Origin: Mesobacillus subterraneus
Lineage (GTDB): Bacteria; Bacillota; Bacilli; Bacillales; Cytobacillaceae
Length of the DNA: 64,000 bases
Direction: 5' to 3'
Assembly: GCF_000934845.1 (NCBI RefSeq)
Contig: NZ_JXIQ01000095.1
Coordinates: forward strand, 1-64,000
The notes under the pieces are model-generated. The model searched no databases, had not been told where the DNA came from, and saw nothing but the letters and a program-made list of their open reading frames with translations. The position numbers and the translations under genes are program-made. Shown in pieces: positions 53,676-62,932 of this stretch. Each line of letters opens with the position of its first letter. Position 1 is the stretch's first letter.

Positions 53676-54155
53676 AGTGCATATCATTTTGTTTCAGCCA
53701 TAGGTAAAGAAGTAATGGTTCAAGTCTATAATTACTCAAGAAATTAATGAAGAATCAAATGAAATACCTTTCATTTTCATAAGGTACTTCATAAAATTAA
53801 GGGCTCCGTTAATAAATTTAAAACGTGCTATGTTCCTTCGATGCAAACATGACTCTGTTAATAGATTGTAAACAGAAAAATCTTTGAAGAATGCAGATTG
53901 TATCCTCTTCGTATATTACAGATGAATGCGTCCCCGAATACTCACTCTTACATTAAACTCCCTACCTTTACATTAAGAATGGATGAAAGTTAACCAGAAA
54001 TTCTTTAGTGTAAAATATTCAAAAAATTATTATTCTCTAACTATCTTATCCCAGTACGTACATTATCTGTGTTAAATTGAGTTATAAGATTCTAATTAAA
54101 TCTCTCGTGTTCGATTTACAATAAAAAAAATTCAATGCTGCCAGCGAGGAATAGT
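53676..54155. other. 480-nt gap without a recognised gene
   Basis: AT-rich, with stop codons in all frames. TTATAAG near 54083 is a weak -10 candidate for the two-component operon. I see no repeat or RNA family. Confidence 0.4.
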
Positions 54156-55934
54156 ATGATGAAAAGATTAAATACATTTAAAAACTTAACCTTAAAATAT
54201 AAACTGATCATTTCTTTTTCAAGTTTCATCATTATCCCTTTTTTGGCGGTAGGCGGAACTTTATCATGGCTTTATCTCGACTCAAATCGAAATATGACTC
54301 TGTCTGCTGCCAGTTTGAATAATGATCAAATTATCAGGAATATCGATACGACATTGAATTCAATCTTTCGGTTGACGATGTACCCGATTCATGACCAGGA
54401 AATTTTTGAGATATTGCGAAAGGATTATTCGAAGCTTAAAAACCCAGGGTTTGAAAGGTCTAAAGATTTTGACAGAGTGAATGCAGTTATCCAAAATAAT
54501 ATCCTCTTATATTCTGATGTCATCGATTCCGTTACTCTGTATCATATGAAGGATAAAATCATTATTGGCAGAAGCAATGTACAATTTGTGGATTATTCCT
54601 ATTTGAAAAAGGATTATCTAAATGAATCATATATTAAAGAAATATTAAGCAAGAACGGAGAGCTTGTACCAATTGGTGTCCATAGTGACAGACTGACTAA
54701 AAAGAAAGAGTATGTCGTCTCAGTTGGTCGGGCCATCGTTGATCCCTATACAAGTGAGGATATTGGTATTATTCTGATTAATATTGATATTGATAAATTG
54801 AAACAGTTTTGGAGCAATATTGGTTTTACTGAGCATACAGAGTTTTATTTACTAGATAAAGAAAATGTAATCATTCATAGCAGAGACACGACGGACATTG
54901 GGCAGCATCTAAATACTGTTTTTAAAGATACTATTGTTTATAAAAACCGCATACAGGAGCAAAAGGTTAATGAACAAGATGCCTTTGTACTTACTTCAAC
55001 TTCGGACATTTCAGAGTGGCGTGCAGTTACAGTCATCCCTAAAAGGGAATTGTTCCAGCTTCTTAATACAATTTTAAAGCTGATGTTTATCATTATTACA
55101 TTTGGACTCATTCTGTCAATTTTGGCGTCTATTTATATTGCGACTGGCATAACAAAGCCTCTATCAATTCTTGAGAAGAAAATGCAGCAAGTATCTGAAG
55201 GTGACCTGGATATAAAAGTTGGATTGACTGGGGGAGATATTGGGAGGATCAGCACTACGATTGATGCGATGCTGGATCAGATCAGGAATTTGATTTCGAA
55301 GATTTATCTGGAGGAGTCGGAAAAAAGGAAGCATGAGATGCTTGCTATGCAATCTCAGATTCGACCTCACTTTATGTATAATACATTAAACGTGATTAAA
55401 TGGATGGCCAAAATGCAGGGTGCTAGCGGAATTGAGGACGCCTTAAATTCATTCTCATCTGTTATAAAGTTTACTGCTAAAACGGAAGGCGATTTGGTAA
55501 CAGTAAAGGAAGAAACAGATTTTATCAAAGACTATATTCAAATACTTGATTTAAGGTATTTCAATAAGTTTGATGTAAAATACGAAATAGAGGAAGATGT
55601 GCTTGAATATAAAACTTTAAAATTCCTTCTTCAACCGTTGGTGGAGAATGCGGTCTTCCATGGCTTTGATGAAGTTGAGGAAAAAGGGTTATTGGAAATT
55701 AAAGTTTATAAAGAAAATGATAAGCTCATTTTAATTGTGAAAGATAATGGGAGCGGGATACCTGATGAAAAGATAGACGATAGTCAGACTAGTAATCAAA
55801 AGCTAAATTCAATTGGAATCGGCAACATCAAAAAACGAATAGAGTTGAATTTTGGCAAAGAATATGGATTGTATTTAACAAGTCAAAAGAACCATGGAAC
55901 TATAGCAAAAATGGAGTTGCCTATCATGAAATAG
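54156..55934 (+). CDS. YesM-like sensor histidine kinase
   Basis: A 592-residue membrane kinase. TM1 spans about residues 13-37, an extracellular Cache-like sensor about 38-290, and TM2 about 297-325. A HAMP domain follows (ITKPLSILEKKMQQVSEGDLDI). The His_kinase region has its phospho-histidine near 405 in QIRPHFMYNTLN, and the ATPase domain carries LLQPLVENAVFHG and DNGSGIP. The ATG pair at 54156/54159 follows GAGGA. The gene precedes its response regulator and a sugar importer, so it probably senses an external oligosaccharide, perhaps through the binding protein. Confidence 0.88.
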   Translation: MMKRLNTFKNLTLKYKLIISFSSFIIIPFLAVGGTLSWLYLDSNRNMTLSAASLNNDQIIRNIDTTLNSIFRLTMYPIHDQEIFEILRKDYSKLKNPGFERSKDFDRVNAVIQNNILLYSDVIDSVTLYHMKDKIIIGRSNVQFVDYSYLKKDYLNESYIKEILSKNGELVPIGVHSDRLTKKKEYVVSVGRAIVDPYTSEDIGIILINIDIDKLKQFWSNIGFTEHTEFYLLDKENVIIHSRDTTDIGQHLNTVFKDTIVYKNRIQEQKVNEQDAFVLTSTSDISEWRAVTVIPKRELFQLLNTILKLMFIIITFGLILSILASIYIATGITKPLSILEKKMQQVSEGDLDIKVGLTGGDIGRISTTIDAMLDQIRNLISKIYLEESEKRKHEMLAMQSQIRPHFMYNTLNVIKWMAKMQGASGIEDALNSFSSVIKFTAKTEGDLVTVKEETDFIKDYIQILDLRYFNKFDVKYEIEEDVLEYKTLKFLLQPLVENAVFHGFDEVEEKGLLEIKVYKENDKLILIVKDNGSGIPDEKIDDSQTSNQKLNSIGIGNIKKRIELNFGKEYGLYLTSQKNHGTIAKMELPIMK

Positions 55935-55946
55935 AATCGAGGTGAT

Positions 55947-57467
55947 ATGGTGAAAATTTTAATCGTTGATGACGAACCTCTAGTGAGAATTGGAATTAAG
56001 TCGAGCTATGATTGGGAAGGAAATGGATACGAAATTGCCGGTGAAGCTGAAGATGGTGAAAAAGCAGTAAGAATGATTGAAGATCTAAAACCGGATGTTG
56101 TTATTCTTGATATTAAGATGCCAAAAAAAGATGGAATACAAGTGCTAGAGGAGCTTCAGCAGAAAAAAATCGAAACATATATAATTGTTTTAAGCAGCTT
56201 TGATGATCTTGACCATGTAAAAAAGGCAATGAAATTAGGAGCAAAGGATTATTTCCATAAGCCAACGATGAACGGTTCATTGATTGCGGAAGCTCTCAAT
56301 CAGGTTAAGGAAGAAAAGACCAATGCAAAAGCGGTTGTGTTTAATCAAGATACCATGGTGAAAAATGGAGCGCTTTATAACGCACTCCTCCATGGAAGCT
56401 TGGATATAGACCCTGGTTTGCTGACGATAAAGGAACATAATCTTACAGTCCTGGTTATGAAAGTAAGAAATATTGCTCAAGTACTGAATAGGTATTCGAA
56501 TGATGAGCGATCTTTTTTTAAAAAATCGTTCATGAATCTTATGAAAGAAATCGTTTCCAAAGAAAAAGAAACAGAGTTTTTTTCGGTGGATGAAGAGGAA
56601 TATGTCCTGCTGATTAGTCAAAGTAAGAGCCACAGCACTCAAGAGATCCAGGTAAAGATCAATAATCTTGCTGAATTCACAATTAATTCAATAAAACGAT
56701 TGATGAATATCGATATACTGATTGGCTTAAGTGAACAAATTAGTAGTTTCAGTGGGATCAAAAATGCATATACAGACGCAAAATCGGCTCTAAATAATGC
56801 TTTTTTCGAACCAGACAAATTTGTTCTTCAATTTCAGAAATCCGAGAAGGAGGCTTGCCTTGAAGAGGCAAATTCCTTCATAACAAGATTCAAAGGATTT
56901 CTTCAAGAAGGTTACACCAAAGATTTTCTTGAAGAATTTCCTAAATGGGACCAATTTATCTGGGAAACCAGATGCCTAAATGAAGAGGATCTTAAAAAGA
57001 TTTATAAAGGCTTCCTGTTCATTGTGATGCAAGAAGAAACAGAATATTTTCAGTCTGAAAAAGAGATAGACGAGATCATCAGCTATGACCAGCTTTCAGC
57101 TTATCTTATAAAAAAAATCGAGACAGGCAGTAAATCTGCATTGAATTTAAGTCCACTCACGACAAACATTCTAAACTATATTAACGCAAATTATCAGCAG
57201 GATATCTCATTAAAGCAGCTGGCGGAAGAGTTCTATGTCAGCCCTAATTACATAAGCAAGCTTTTCAATAAAGAAATGGAAAGGGGCCTGCTGGATTATG
57301 TAAATGAAATCAGGGTCAGCAAGGCAAAACAGCTTCTTAAAGAGTACCATTACAAAATTTATGAGGTCGCGGAAATGGTTGGTTTCAATAGCCAGGTCCA
57401 TTTTAACATCGTTTTTAATAAACACGTCGGCATGACACCAAAAGAATACCGTAAGAGCAGACTCTAG
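55947..57467 (+). CDS. YesN-like response regulator with AraC-type DNA binding
   Basis: A 506-residue regulator. The receiver domain (about 1-120) has the acidic pair DD8-9, phospho-acceptor D55 in VVILDIKMPK and a lysine in AKDYFHKP. A middle region of unknown fold leads to a C-terminal AraC/XylS double HTH (about 405-505; ISLKQLAEEFYVSPNYISKLFNKEM, EVAEMVGFNSQVHFNIVFNKHVG). GAGGTGA sits too near ATG 55947, so GTG 55950 may be the true start. It is expected to activate the importer genes that follow. Confidence 0.88.
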   Translation: MVKILIVDDEPLVRIGIKSSYDWEGNGYEIAGEAEDGEKAVRMIEDLKPDVVILDIKMPKKDGIQVLEELQQKKIETYIIVLSSFDDLDHVKKAMKLGAKDYFHKPTMNGSLIAEALNQVKEEKTNAKAVVFNQDTMVKNGALYNALLHGSLDIDPGLLTIKEHNLTVLVMKVRNIAQVLNRYSNDERSFFKKSFMNLMKEIVSKEKETEFFSVDEEEYVLLISQSKSHSTQEIQVKINNLAEFTINSIKRLMNIDILIGLSEQISSFSGIKNAYTDAKSALNNAFFEPDKFVLQFQKSEKEACLEEANSFITRFKGFLQEGYTKDFLEEFPKWDQFIWETRCLNEEDLKKIYKGFLFIVMQEETEYFQSEKEIDEIISYDQLSAYLIKKIETGSKSALNLSPLTTNILNYINANYQQDISLKQLAEEFYVSPNYISKLFNKEMERGLLDYVNEIRVSKAKQLLKEYHYKIYEVAEMVGFNSQVHFNIVFNKHVGMTPKEYRKSRL

Positions 57468-57485
57468 GAAAGAGCCTGCTTTTTT
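57456..57485 (+). terminator. Terminator after the response regulator gene
   Basis: AGCAGACTC pairs with GAGCCTGCT (one mismatch) and TTTTT follows. It overlaps the stop codon. Confidence 0.7.
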
Positions 57486-57599
57486 CATGAGATGATTTTA
57501 TTAAAAAAATACCAATAATATTAAATACCAAAAATTATTTTTCGTTAAAAGATCTATTTGATTAAAAAAATGATTGATTGATTAATTTTTTCACACGAT

Positions 57600-57613
57600 T
57601 GAAAGCGCTATTA
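57600..57613 (+). promoter_or_regulatory. cre-like site before importer 3
   Basis: TGAAAGCGCTATTA fits the CcpA consensus with one mismatch. It lies 44 nt before the binding-protein start, where it would block transcription under good carbon supply. Confidence 0.6.
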
Positions 57614-57656
57614 TTAGAGTTAGAAAACAATATAACAAGATGAGAGGGGTTTAAAA

Positions 57657-58883
57657 ATGTTCAAGAAAATAGCTGTTTTAGCAATTGCCTTGATGATGCT
57701 GCTGGTAGCAGGCTGCGGCAACTCTAATACGAAAAATGAAAGCGGTTCCGGTGATGCTGGTGGAAAGCAAACTGTCACAATGGGATTCTGGGGAACAGCA
57801 GAGGACTTAAAGCTTTATAAAGATGCAGCGGCGAAGATTAATGAAGAAAATAACGATTTTCAGTTGGAAATTAAACAATATCCAAGCAGTGAACAGTTTT
57901 GGGATACTCTTCCGGCAGAAATCGCAGCAGGTGTAGCTCCCGACTTTATCAAAGTATCTAACGAGGGTGCTTATGAGTATATTTCTAAAGGGCTTTTCAC
58001 TTCATTAGATGAGTATATTAAATCACAAAATCTGGATATGAGCATCTTTAATGAAAATGTCGTCAATGTATGGAAAGTGGACGACAAACAGTATGGAATC
58101 CCGAACACAATGAATGCGGCAATGTTCTTTATCAATGAAGATATGTGGAAGGAAGCCGGTTTGGGCGAATATCCAAAGACATGGGATGAAGTATATGAAG
58201 CAGCAAAAATACTGACAAAAGGGGAAGTGCGCGGGATTGGTATCAATCTTCATCCGTACCATATCACAAACTACCTGAAAAGCTATGGTGGCGGATGGAA
58301 TTACGGTGACAATATTGCTTCTGAAGAAAACATAAAAGCAATGGATTTTGTATTGAAAATGTATGAAGAAAAGCTAGCAGTCACTCCTAAAGAACTTGGC
58401 TTAGGATGGGACGGCGAAGTATTTGCAAATGAAAAAGCAGCAATGACTACAGGTGGCTATTGGTATAAGGCTTTCCTAAAGGATGCGAATCCGGATTTGA
58501 AATATGCAGTACTACCTATTCCTGAAGGAACTGAAAAAGGAAGCAGCATGATCTCAGATGCATATGTCCTTTTGAAGGATTCGAAGAATAAAGAAGCTGC
58601 CGTACAGGCCGCTTACAAGCTAACTAGCGAAGAAGTACAGAAGCAATTCATGGCTATTGGACATAACCCATCAAGAACGGCTTTGTCAGAGCAGTATTTC
58701 AACGAGAATCCAGAGTTCAAGGAAATCGAAAAAGCACTTGACTACAGCACGGACTGGGAATACCCAGAAAAGACAAAAATGTTTACAGACAAGTTGTCTG
58801 AAGAGCTCGAAGCGAAAGTCTTAGGCGGAAACGGTAAGTCAGCTAAAGATATACTGGAAAGTATCCAGCAGTCAATTAAATAA
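57657..58883 (+). CDS. Sugar-binding lipoprotein (importer 3)
   Basis: A 408-residue extracellular binding protein of the CUT1 class. A signal sequence ends in the lipobox VAGC, followed by a Ser/Gly linker; the mature part begins QTVTMGFWGTAEDLK. It follows GAGAGGGG. It is regulated by the adjacent two-component pair and the cre-like site. The ligand is unknown; the glucosidases downstream suggest an alpha-glucan oligosaccharide. Confidence 0.85.
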   Translation: MFKKIAVLAIALMMLLVAGCGNSNTKNESGSGDAGGKQTVTMGFWGTAEDLKLYKDAAAKINEENNDFQLEIKQYPSSEQFWDTLPAEIAAGVAPDFIKVSNEGAYEYISKGLFTSLDEYIKSQNLDMSIFNENVVNVWKVDDKQYGIPNTMNAAMFFINEDMWKEAGLGEYPKTWDEVYEAAKILTKGEVRGIGINLHPYHITNYLKSYGGGWNYGDNIASEENIKAMDFVLKMYEEKLAVTPKELGLGWDGEVFANEKAAMTTGGYWYKAFLKDANPDLKYAVLPIPEGTEKGSSMISDAYVLLKDSKNKEAAVQAAYKLTSEEVQKQFMAIGHNPSRTALSEQYFNENPEFKEIEKALDYSTDWEYPEKTKMFTDKLSEELEAKVLGGNGKSAKDILESIQQSIK

Positions 58884-58923
58884 TTACACTATCAGATATA
58901 AATTGAAAAAATGGTATAGCCGT

Positions 58924-58972
58924 AAGTGTCTGACCCCATTCCGTGGAGTGGGGTTCGGCACTTCAATTTTTT
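58924..58972 (+). terminator. Partial terminator between binder and permease genes
   Basis: AAGTGTCTGACCCCA pairs with TGGGGTTCGGCACTT (one mismatch and G-T pairs), followed by CAATTTTTT. It would let more binding protein than permease be made. Confidence 0.75.
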
Positions 58973-59007
58973 AGACAATATGTACAAAAAAGAATGGAGG
59001 AAAGCGT

Positions 59008-59961
59008 ATGTTGAAGGCAGATACTTACGCCGGCAGAAATAAAATTAAAAAACAGACAACAAGACCACGATTCTCTTTAAGGTCACTGGCGGATTCTGAC
59101 CAATTTGTCGGATGGGTATTCTCGCTGCCTTTTTTAATATTATGGGGGTGGTGGTTCTTTTATCCTTTCATGGAATCGTTTGTAAGAAGCTTCCAGGAAG
59201 TCAATTTCATGGATTTGAGTCAGGGAAAATTCATTGGATTACAAAACTACGTTCTCATCCTTCACGATCCGCAATTTTACCAGGCCTTGGGCAATTCCCT
59301 TAAAATCGTTTTGATTGCAGTGCCAGTACAGACTGTCTTGGGGCTCGTGATGGCGATTTTGGTTAATCAAAAAATCAAAGGAAAAGGACTTTTCCGCACC
59401 ATCTTTTTTATTCCTTATATTACCTCACAAATTGCACTGACTACTGTAGCGATGATGCTTTTTAAAGAAAACACATTTGTTACGAAGTTTTTCACGGCTT
59501 TTGGCATGGAAAATGTAACATGGTTTGCAAGTACGAAATATGCGTTATTGTTTGTCACTTTATTGTTCATCTTCCAGCAGGTCGGATTTACGATGATTGT
59601 TTACCTTTCGGCTTTACAAGAAATTTCGAAAGAACTGTATGAAGCAAGTGTCATCGATGGGGCAAATGCATGGCAAAAATTCCGCTTCATTACTGTGCCT
59701 ATGCTGAAGCCTGTAACATTCTTTGTCGTGTCTGTCGGAACAATTCTTGGCTTCCAGATTTTTGACCAAATCGCGGCAATTTCCAGATATGGCGCTCTTG
59801 GCTCACCAGCTGGAGCGACAAGCACGGTCATCACCTATTTCTATCAGCATGGGATTCGCTATATGAATCTGGGATACGGAAGTGCGGCTGTTGTTATCTT
59901 CTTCTTTATAATCATGCTGATTACGGTTCTGCAGAAAAAACTATTGGACGATAAGGAGTGA
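59008..59961 (+). CDS. Sugar ABC permease (first subunit, importer 3)
   Basis: A 317-residue CUT1-family permease with a cytoplasmic N-terminal arm (about 1-35), six membrane segments and the EAA loop YEASVIDGANAWQKFRFITVP. It follows GGAGGAAAG. It overlaps the next permease frame by a few bases at its stop. Confidence 0.85.
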   Translation: MLKADTYAGRNKIKKQTTRPRFSLRSLADSDQFVGWVFSLPFLILWGWWFFYPFMESFVRSFQEVNFMDLSQGKFIGLQNYVLILHDPQFYQALGNSLKIVLIAVPVQTVLGLVMAILVNQKIKGKGLFRTIFFIPYITSQIALTTVAMMLFKENTFVTKFFTAFGMENVTWFASTKYALLFVTLLFIFQQVGFTMIVYLSALQEISKELYEASVIDGANAWQKFRFITVPMLKPVTFFVVSVGTILGFQIFDQIAAISRYGALGSPAGATSTVITYFYQHGIRYMNLGYGSAAVVIFFFIIMLITVLQKKLLDDKE

Positions 59962-59966
59962 TAAAA

Positions 59967-60791
59967 ATGATTTTTACAAATAAAGTATCGAAAATAGGCA
60001 TCTATACTGCAATTGTGCTACTTGCTTTGGTGTTTTCAGCACCTTTTTTATATACTCTGTACACTTCCTTTATTCCAATAAAATATGTTAATACATTCAC
60101 AGGGTTGGAAAATTGGACCTTTGATAACTATAAAACATTCTTCACGAGTGATGCCTACAGTGTAAGTAAATGGCTTTTTAATACGGTCGTCATGACGGGA
60201 ATCATTTTGATCGGCAACCTTATCATCAACCCGATGGCTGCCTATGCTCTAGCGAAGCTCGATTTTTTCGGGAAGAAATTAATTTTCTGGATTGTCGTCA
60301 TCACAATGATGATCCCATATCACATGATCCTGATACCGGTATATGTGAATATGGCTAAGTTGGGATGGCTGAATTCTTTTGCAGCCCTGACGATTCCATT
60401 TCTCTATCAAGCTATCTATATTTTCATGCTTCGCCAGTTTTTCATCGGAGTGCCGAATGAATTGATAGAAGCTGCGCGCATGGACGGACTGACCAAGATG
60501 GGAGCTTTCTGGAGGATTGTCTACCCATTGTCCAAACCGGTCCTGATTACTGTTGCGATCTTGACATTCGCTGGGACATGGAACAGTTACTTGATTCCAA
60601 GTACTCTGGCCAATACACCTGAAAAATATGTACTTGTTGTCGGATTGAACAGTGTCAAAGATATGTTCTTCGAGAACACGCCTTTGGTCATGGCTGGTGT
60701 TGTATTGACAACCTTGCCGATTCTGGCGTTCTTCTTTGTCTTCCAGAAACAGTATATGGAAGGTATTTCGAATTCAGGCCTTAAAGGCTAA
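59967..60791 (+). CDS. Sugar ABC permease (second subunit, importer 3)
   Basis: A 274-residue CUT1-family permease with six membrane segments and the EAA loop LIEAARMDGLTKMGAFWRIVYP. ATG 59967 is preferred, with AAGGAG 8 nt before it; GTG 59958 in the same frame overlaps that site. No ATPase gene follows, so a shared ATPase is needed. Confidence 0.85.
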   Translation: MIFTNKVSKIGIYTAIVLLALVFSAPFLYTLYTSFIPIKYVNTFTGLENWTFDNYKTFFTSDAYSVSKWLFNTVVMTGIILIGNLIINPMAAYALAKLDFFGKKLIFWIVVITMMIPYHMILIPVYVNMAKLGWLNSFAALTIPFLYQAIYIFMLRQFFIGVPNELIEAARMDGLTKMGAFWRIVYPLSKPVLITVAILTFAGTWNSYLIPSTLANTPEKYVLVVGLNSVKDMFFENTPLVMAGVVLTTLPILAFFFVFQKQYMEGISNSGLKG

Positions 60792-60836
60792 TCGGGCAAA
60801 TTAAGATTTATTTTACTTCTAAAGGATGTGCGGATT

Positions 60837-62912
60837 ATGGATTACAGTGTCATTAAAGAAGGAGATTTATTTTTCCTGACGGAGAAGAACGGAGATATCA
60901 CTTCAAACCTGGACAATGGGTACGGATTGTATACGAAGGATACCCGGTTCTTAAGCGGACTTGAAGTGCTTGTGGACGGAGAGAGACTTGAATTATTATC
61001 ATCAGAATCAAACAAAAGCTATCTTGCCAGTATTCATTTGATGAAAAATGTAAACGACACAGGTGCTGTTGAATTAAAAAGGGAAAGATTCATCTTTGAT
61101 GGTGTTCTCTATGAAAAAATCATTTTAACCAACTATTTTTTACAAACAAGAAGCACAGAACTTTTTATATCATTTGATGCTGATTTCCAGGATATGTTCA
61201 TTGTTCGCCATTATCGTGAAGGAAATGTAGGCAAAAAGCTGGCCCCTAAAGTTGGCGAGAACGAATACACCATTCGTTACCAGGGGGCAGATGATATTTT
61301 AAGAGAAACTTTGATCAAATGGGATTGTCCTGCACAGAAGATTGATGAGCATGGCACTGTATCCTTCTCGCTTGAGCTAGAGCCGAAGGAAAGGCGGGAA
61401 ATTTTGGTGACGGTTGCCCCGCTAATCGGTGGAGAAGGCGGAAAGGCACTCTTTTATGAAGAAGCTTTTAAACTGCTCGAAGATTCTTATCAGCAGTGGA
61501 AGAGCGAAACAACAGCGATAAAGTCGGATCTGCCGCTTTTTAATAGTTTGTATGACCGCGGCGTACAAGATGTGAGGATGCTGATGACTGATGTAGGGTA
61601 TGGGGATATGCCGGTCGCTGGACTTCCATGGTTTGCTGTGCCATTTGGCAGGGATAGCCTGATTACTTCCTTATTCATGCTTCCTTTAAATCCATACAAA
61701 GTAAAAGGTACGCTTAGGACATTAGCACATTACCAGGGAATTAAAGTTAATAAATGGCGTGATGAACAGCCAGGGAAAATCATGCATGAAATCCGCTTCG
61801 GGGAACTTGTGACAACAGGACAATCTCCATTTAGTCCTTATTATGGAACGATCGATGCTACTCCTTTATTTCTTGTGGTGGTTGGTGAGTATTACAATTG
61901 GACCGGGGATCTGGAACTTGTGAAAGAATTACTTCCTAACATTCAGAGAGCGTTAGAATGGATCGATGAAATTGCTGAAGAGGGGACAGGATTTATTTCC
62001 TATCATCAAGAGGCTGAAAAAGGATTTCCAAATCAGGGATGGAAGGATTCTAGCAACTCGCTCGTCCATGAAAATGGGGAATATGCGAAGTCGCCAATCG
62101 CCCTTTCCGAGGTCCAGGGCTATATATACCAGGCTAAAAATACCCTGGCACCAATTTTACAGACTTTAGGAAAAAAAGAATTGGCGGGCAAACTGGAAGA
62201 AGAAGCTAAAAGATTAAAAGATAGCTTTGAAAAGTCTTTCTGGATGGAAGAGGAACAATTTTATGCGATTGCTTTGGATAAAGACAATGACAAAGTTAAG
62301 TCAGTGACTTCAAATCCTGGACACCTGTTATTTTCGATGCTGCCTGAAACAGAACGTGCTGAAAAGGTGGCTGACAGACTGGTACAGGATGATATGTTCA
62401 ACGGATACGGAATTCGGACGATGAGCGTGGAAGCAGCAGGATATTATCCGATGAGCTACCATAATGGAAGTGTCTGGCCGCATGACAATGGAATGATTCT
62501 TCTTGGGCTCAGCAAACTAGGGTACAAGCAGCAGGCAGGCAAAGTGATTTCCGGACTAATTGAGGCTTCTAAGCATTTCGAATACCAGCGATTTCCTGAA
62601 TTATTTTGCGGACATGGGGAAGAGGTTGGATACCCGGTTCTTTATCCAACAACATGCTCCCCTCAGGCCTGGTCTGCAGCGACTTCGTTCGCTTTTGTGC
62701 AATCTATCCTCGGAATCCATCCGAATTCTGTTAAGAAAGAAATACATCTGAATCCTTTCTTTATTGAAGGCATGAACACTTTGACAGTGGACAGGCTGTC
62801 TATTGCTGCAGGTGTATTATCGCTACAGGTGGAGAGAAATAGAGAGACTGGAAAAATTGATGTTGCAGTTGTTGAAAATACAACTGGCTATGAGGTTATA
62901 GTGACAAAATAA
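60837..62912 (+). CDS. Amylo-alpha-1,6-glucosidase-like enzyme
   Basis: A 691-residue cytoplasmic enzyme. The N-terminal part (about 1-200) is a GDE_N-type beta domain (SVIKEGDLFFLTEKNGD, YTKDTRFLSGLE). The rest is an (alpha/alpha)6 barrel with GLPWFAVPFGRDSLIT, TGQSPFSPYYGTIDATPLF, QGWKDSSNSLVHENG and PHDNGMILLGLSK, conserved in glycogen-debranching-like glucosidases. ATG 60837 follows AAAGGATG. It probably trims the imported oligosaccharide together with the GH13 enzyme next to it. The linkage cut is not fixed by sequence. Confidence 0.8.
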   Translation: MDYSVIKEGDLFFLTEKNGDITSNLDNGYGLYTKDTRFLSGLEVLVDGERLELLSSESNKSYLASIHLMKNVNDTGAVELKRERFIFDGVLYEKIILTNYFLQTRSTELFISFDADFQDMFIVRHYREGNVGKKLAPKVGENEYTIRYQGADDILRETLIKWDCPAQKIDEHGTVSFSLELEPKERREILVTVAPLIGGEGGKALFYEEAFKLLEDSYQQWKSETTAIKSDLPLFNSLYDRGVQDVRMLMTDVGYGDMPVAGLPWFAVPFGRDSLITSLFMLPLNPYKVKGTLRTLAHYQGIKVNKWRDEQPGKIMHEIRFGELVTTGQSPFSPYYGTIDATPLFLVVVGEYYNWTGDLELVKELLPNIQRALEWIDEIAEEGTGFISYHQEAEKGFPNQGWKDSSNSLVHENGEYAKSPIALSEVQGYIYQAKNTLAPILQTLGKKELAGKLEEEAKRLKDSFEKSFWMEEEQFYAIALDKDNDKVKSVTSNPGHLLFSMLPETERAEKVADRLVQDDMFNGYGIRTMSVEAAGYYPMSYHNGSVWPHDNGMILLGLSKLGYKQQAGKVISGLIEASKHFEYQRFPELFCGHGEEVGYPVLYPTTCSPQAWSAATSFAFVQSILGIHPNSVKKEIHLNPFFIEGMNTLTVDRLSIAAGVLSLQVERNRETGKIDVAVVENTTGYEVIVTK

Positions 62913-62932
62913 ATTGCTTGAGGAGAGGACAG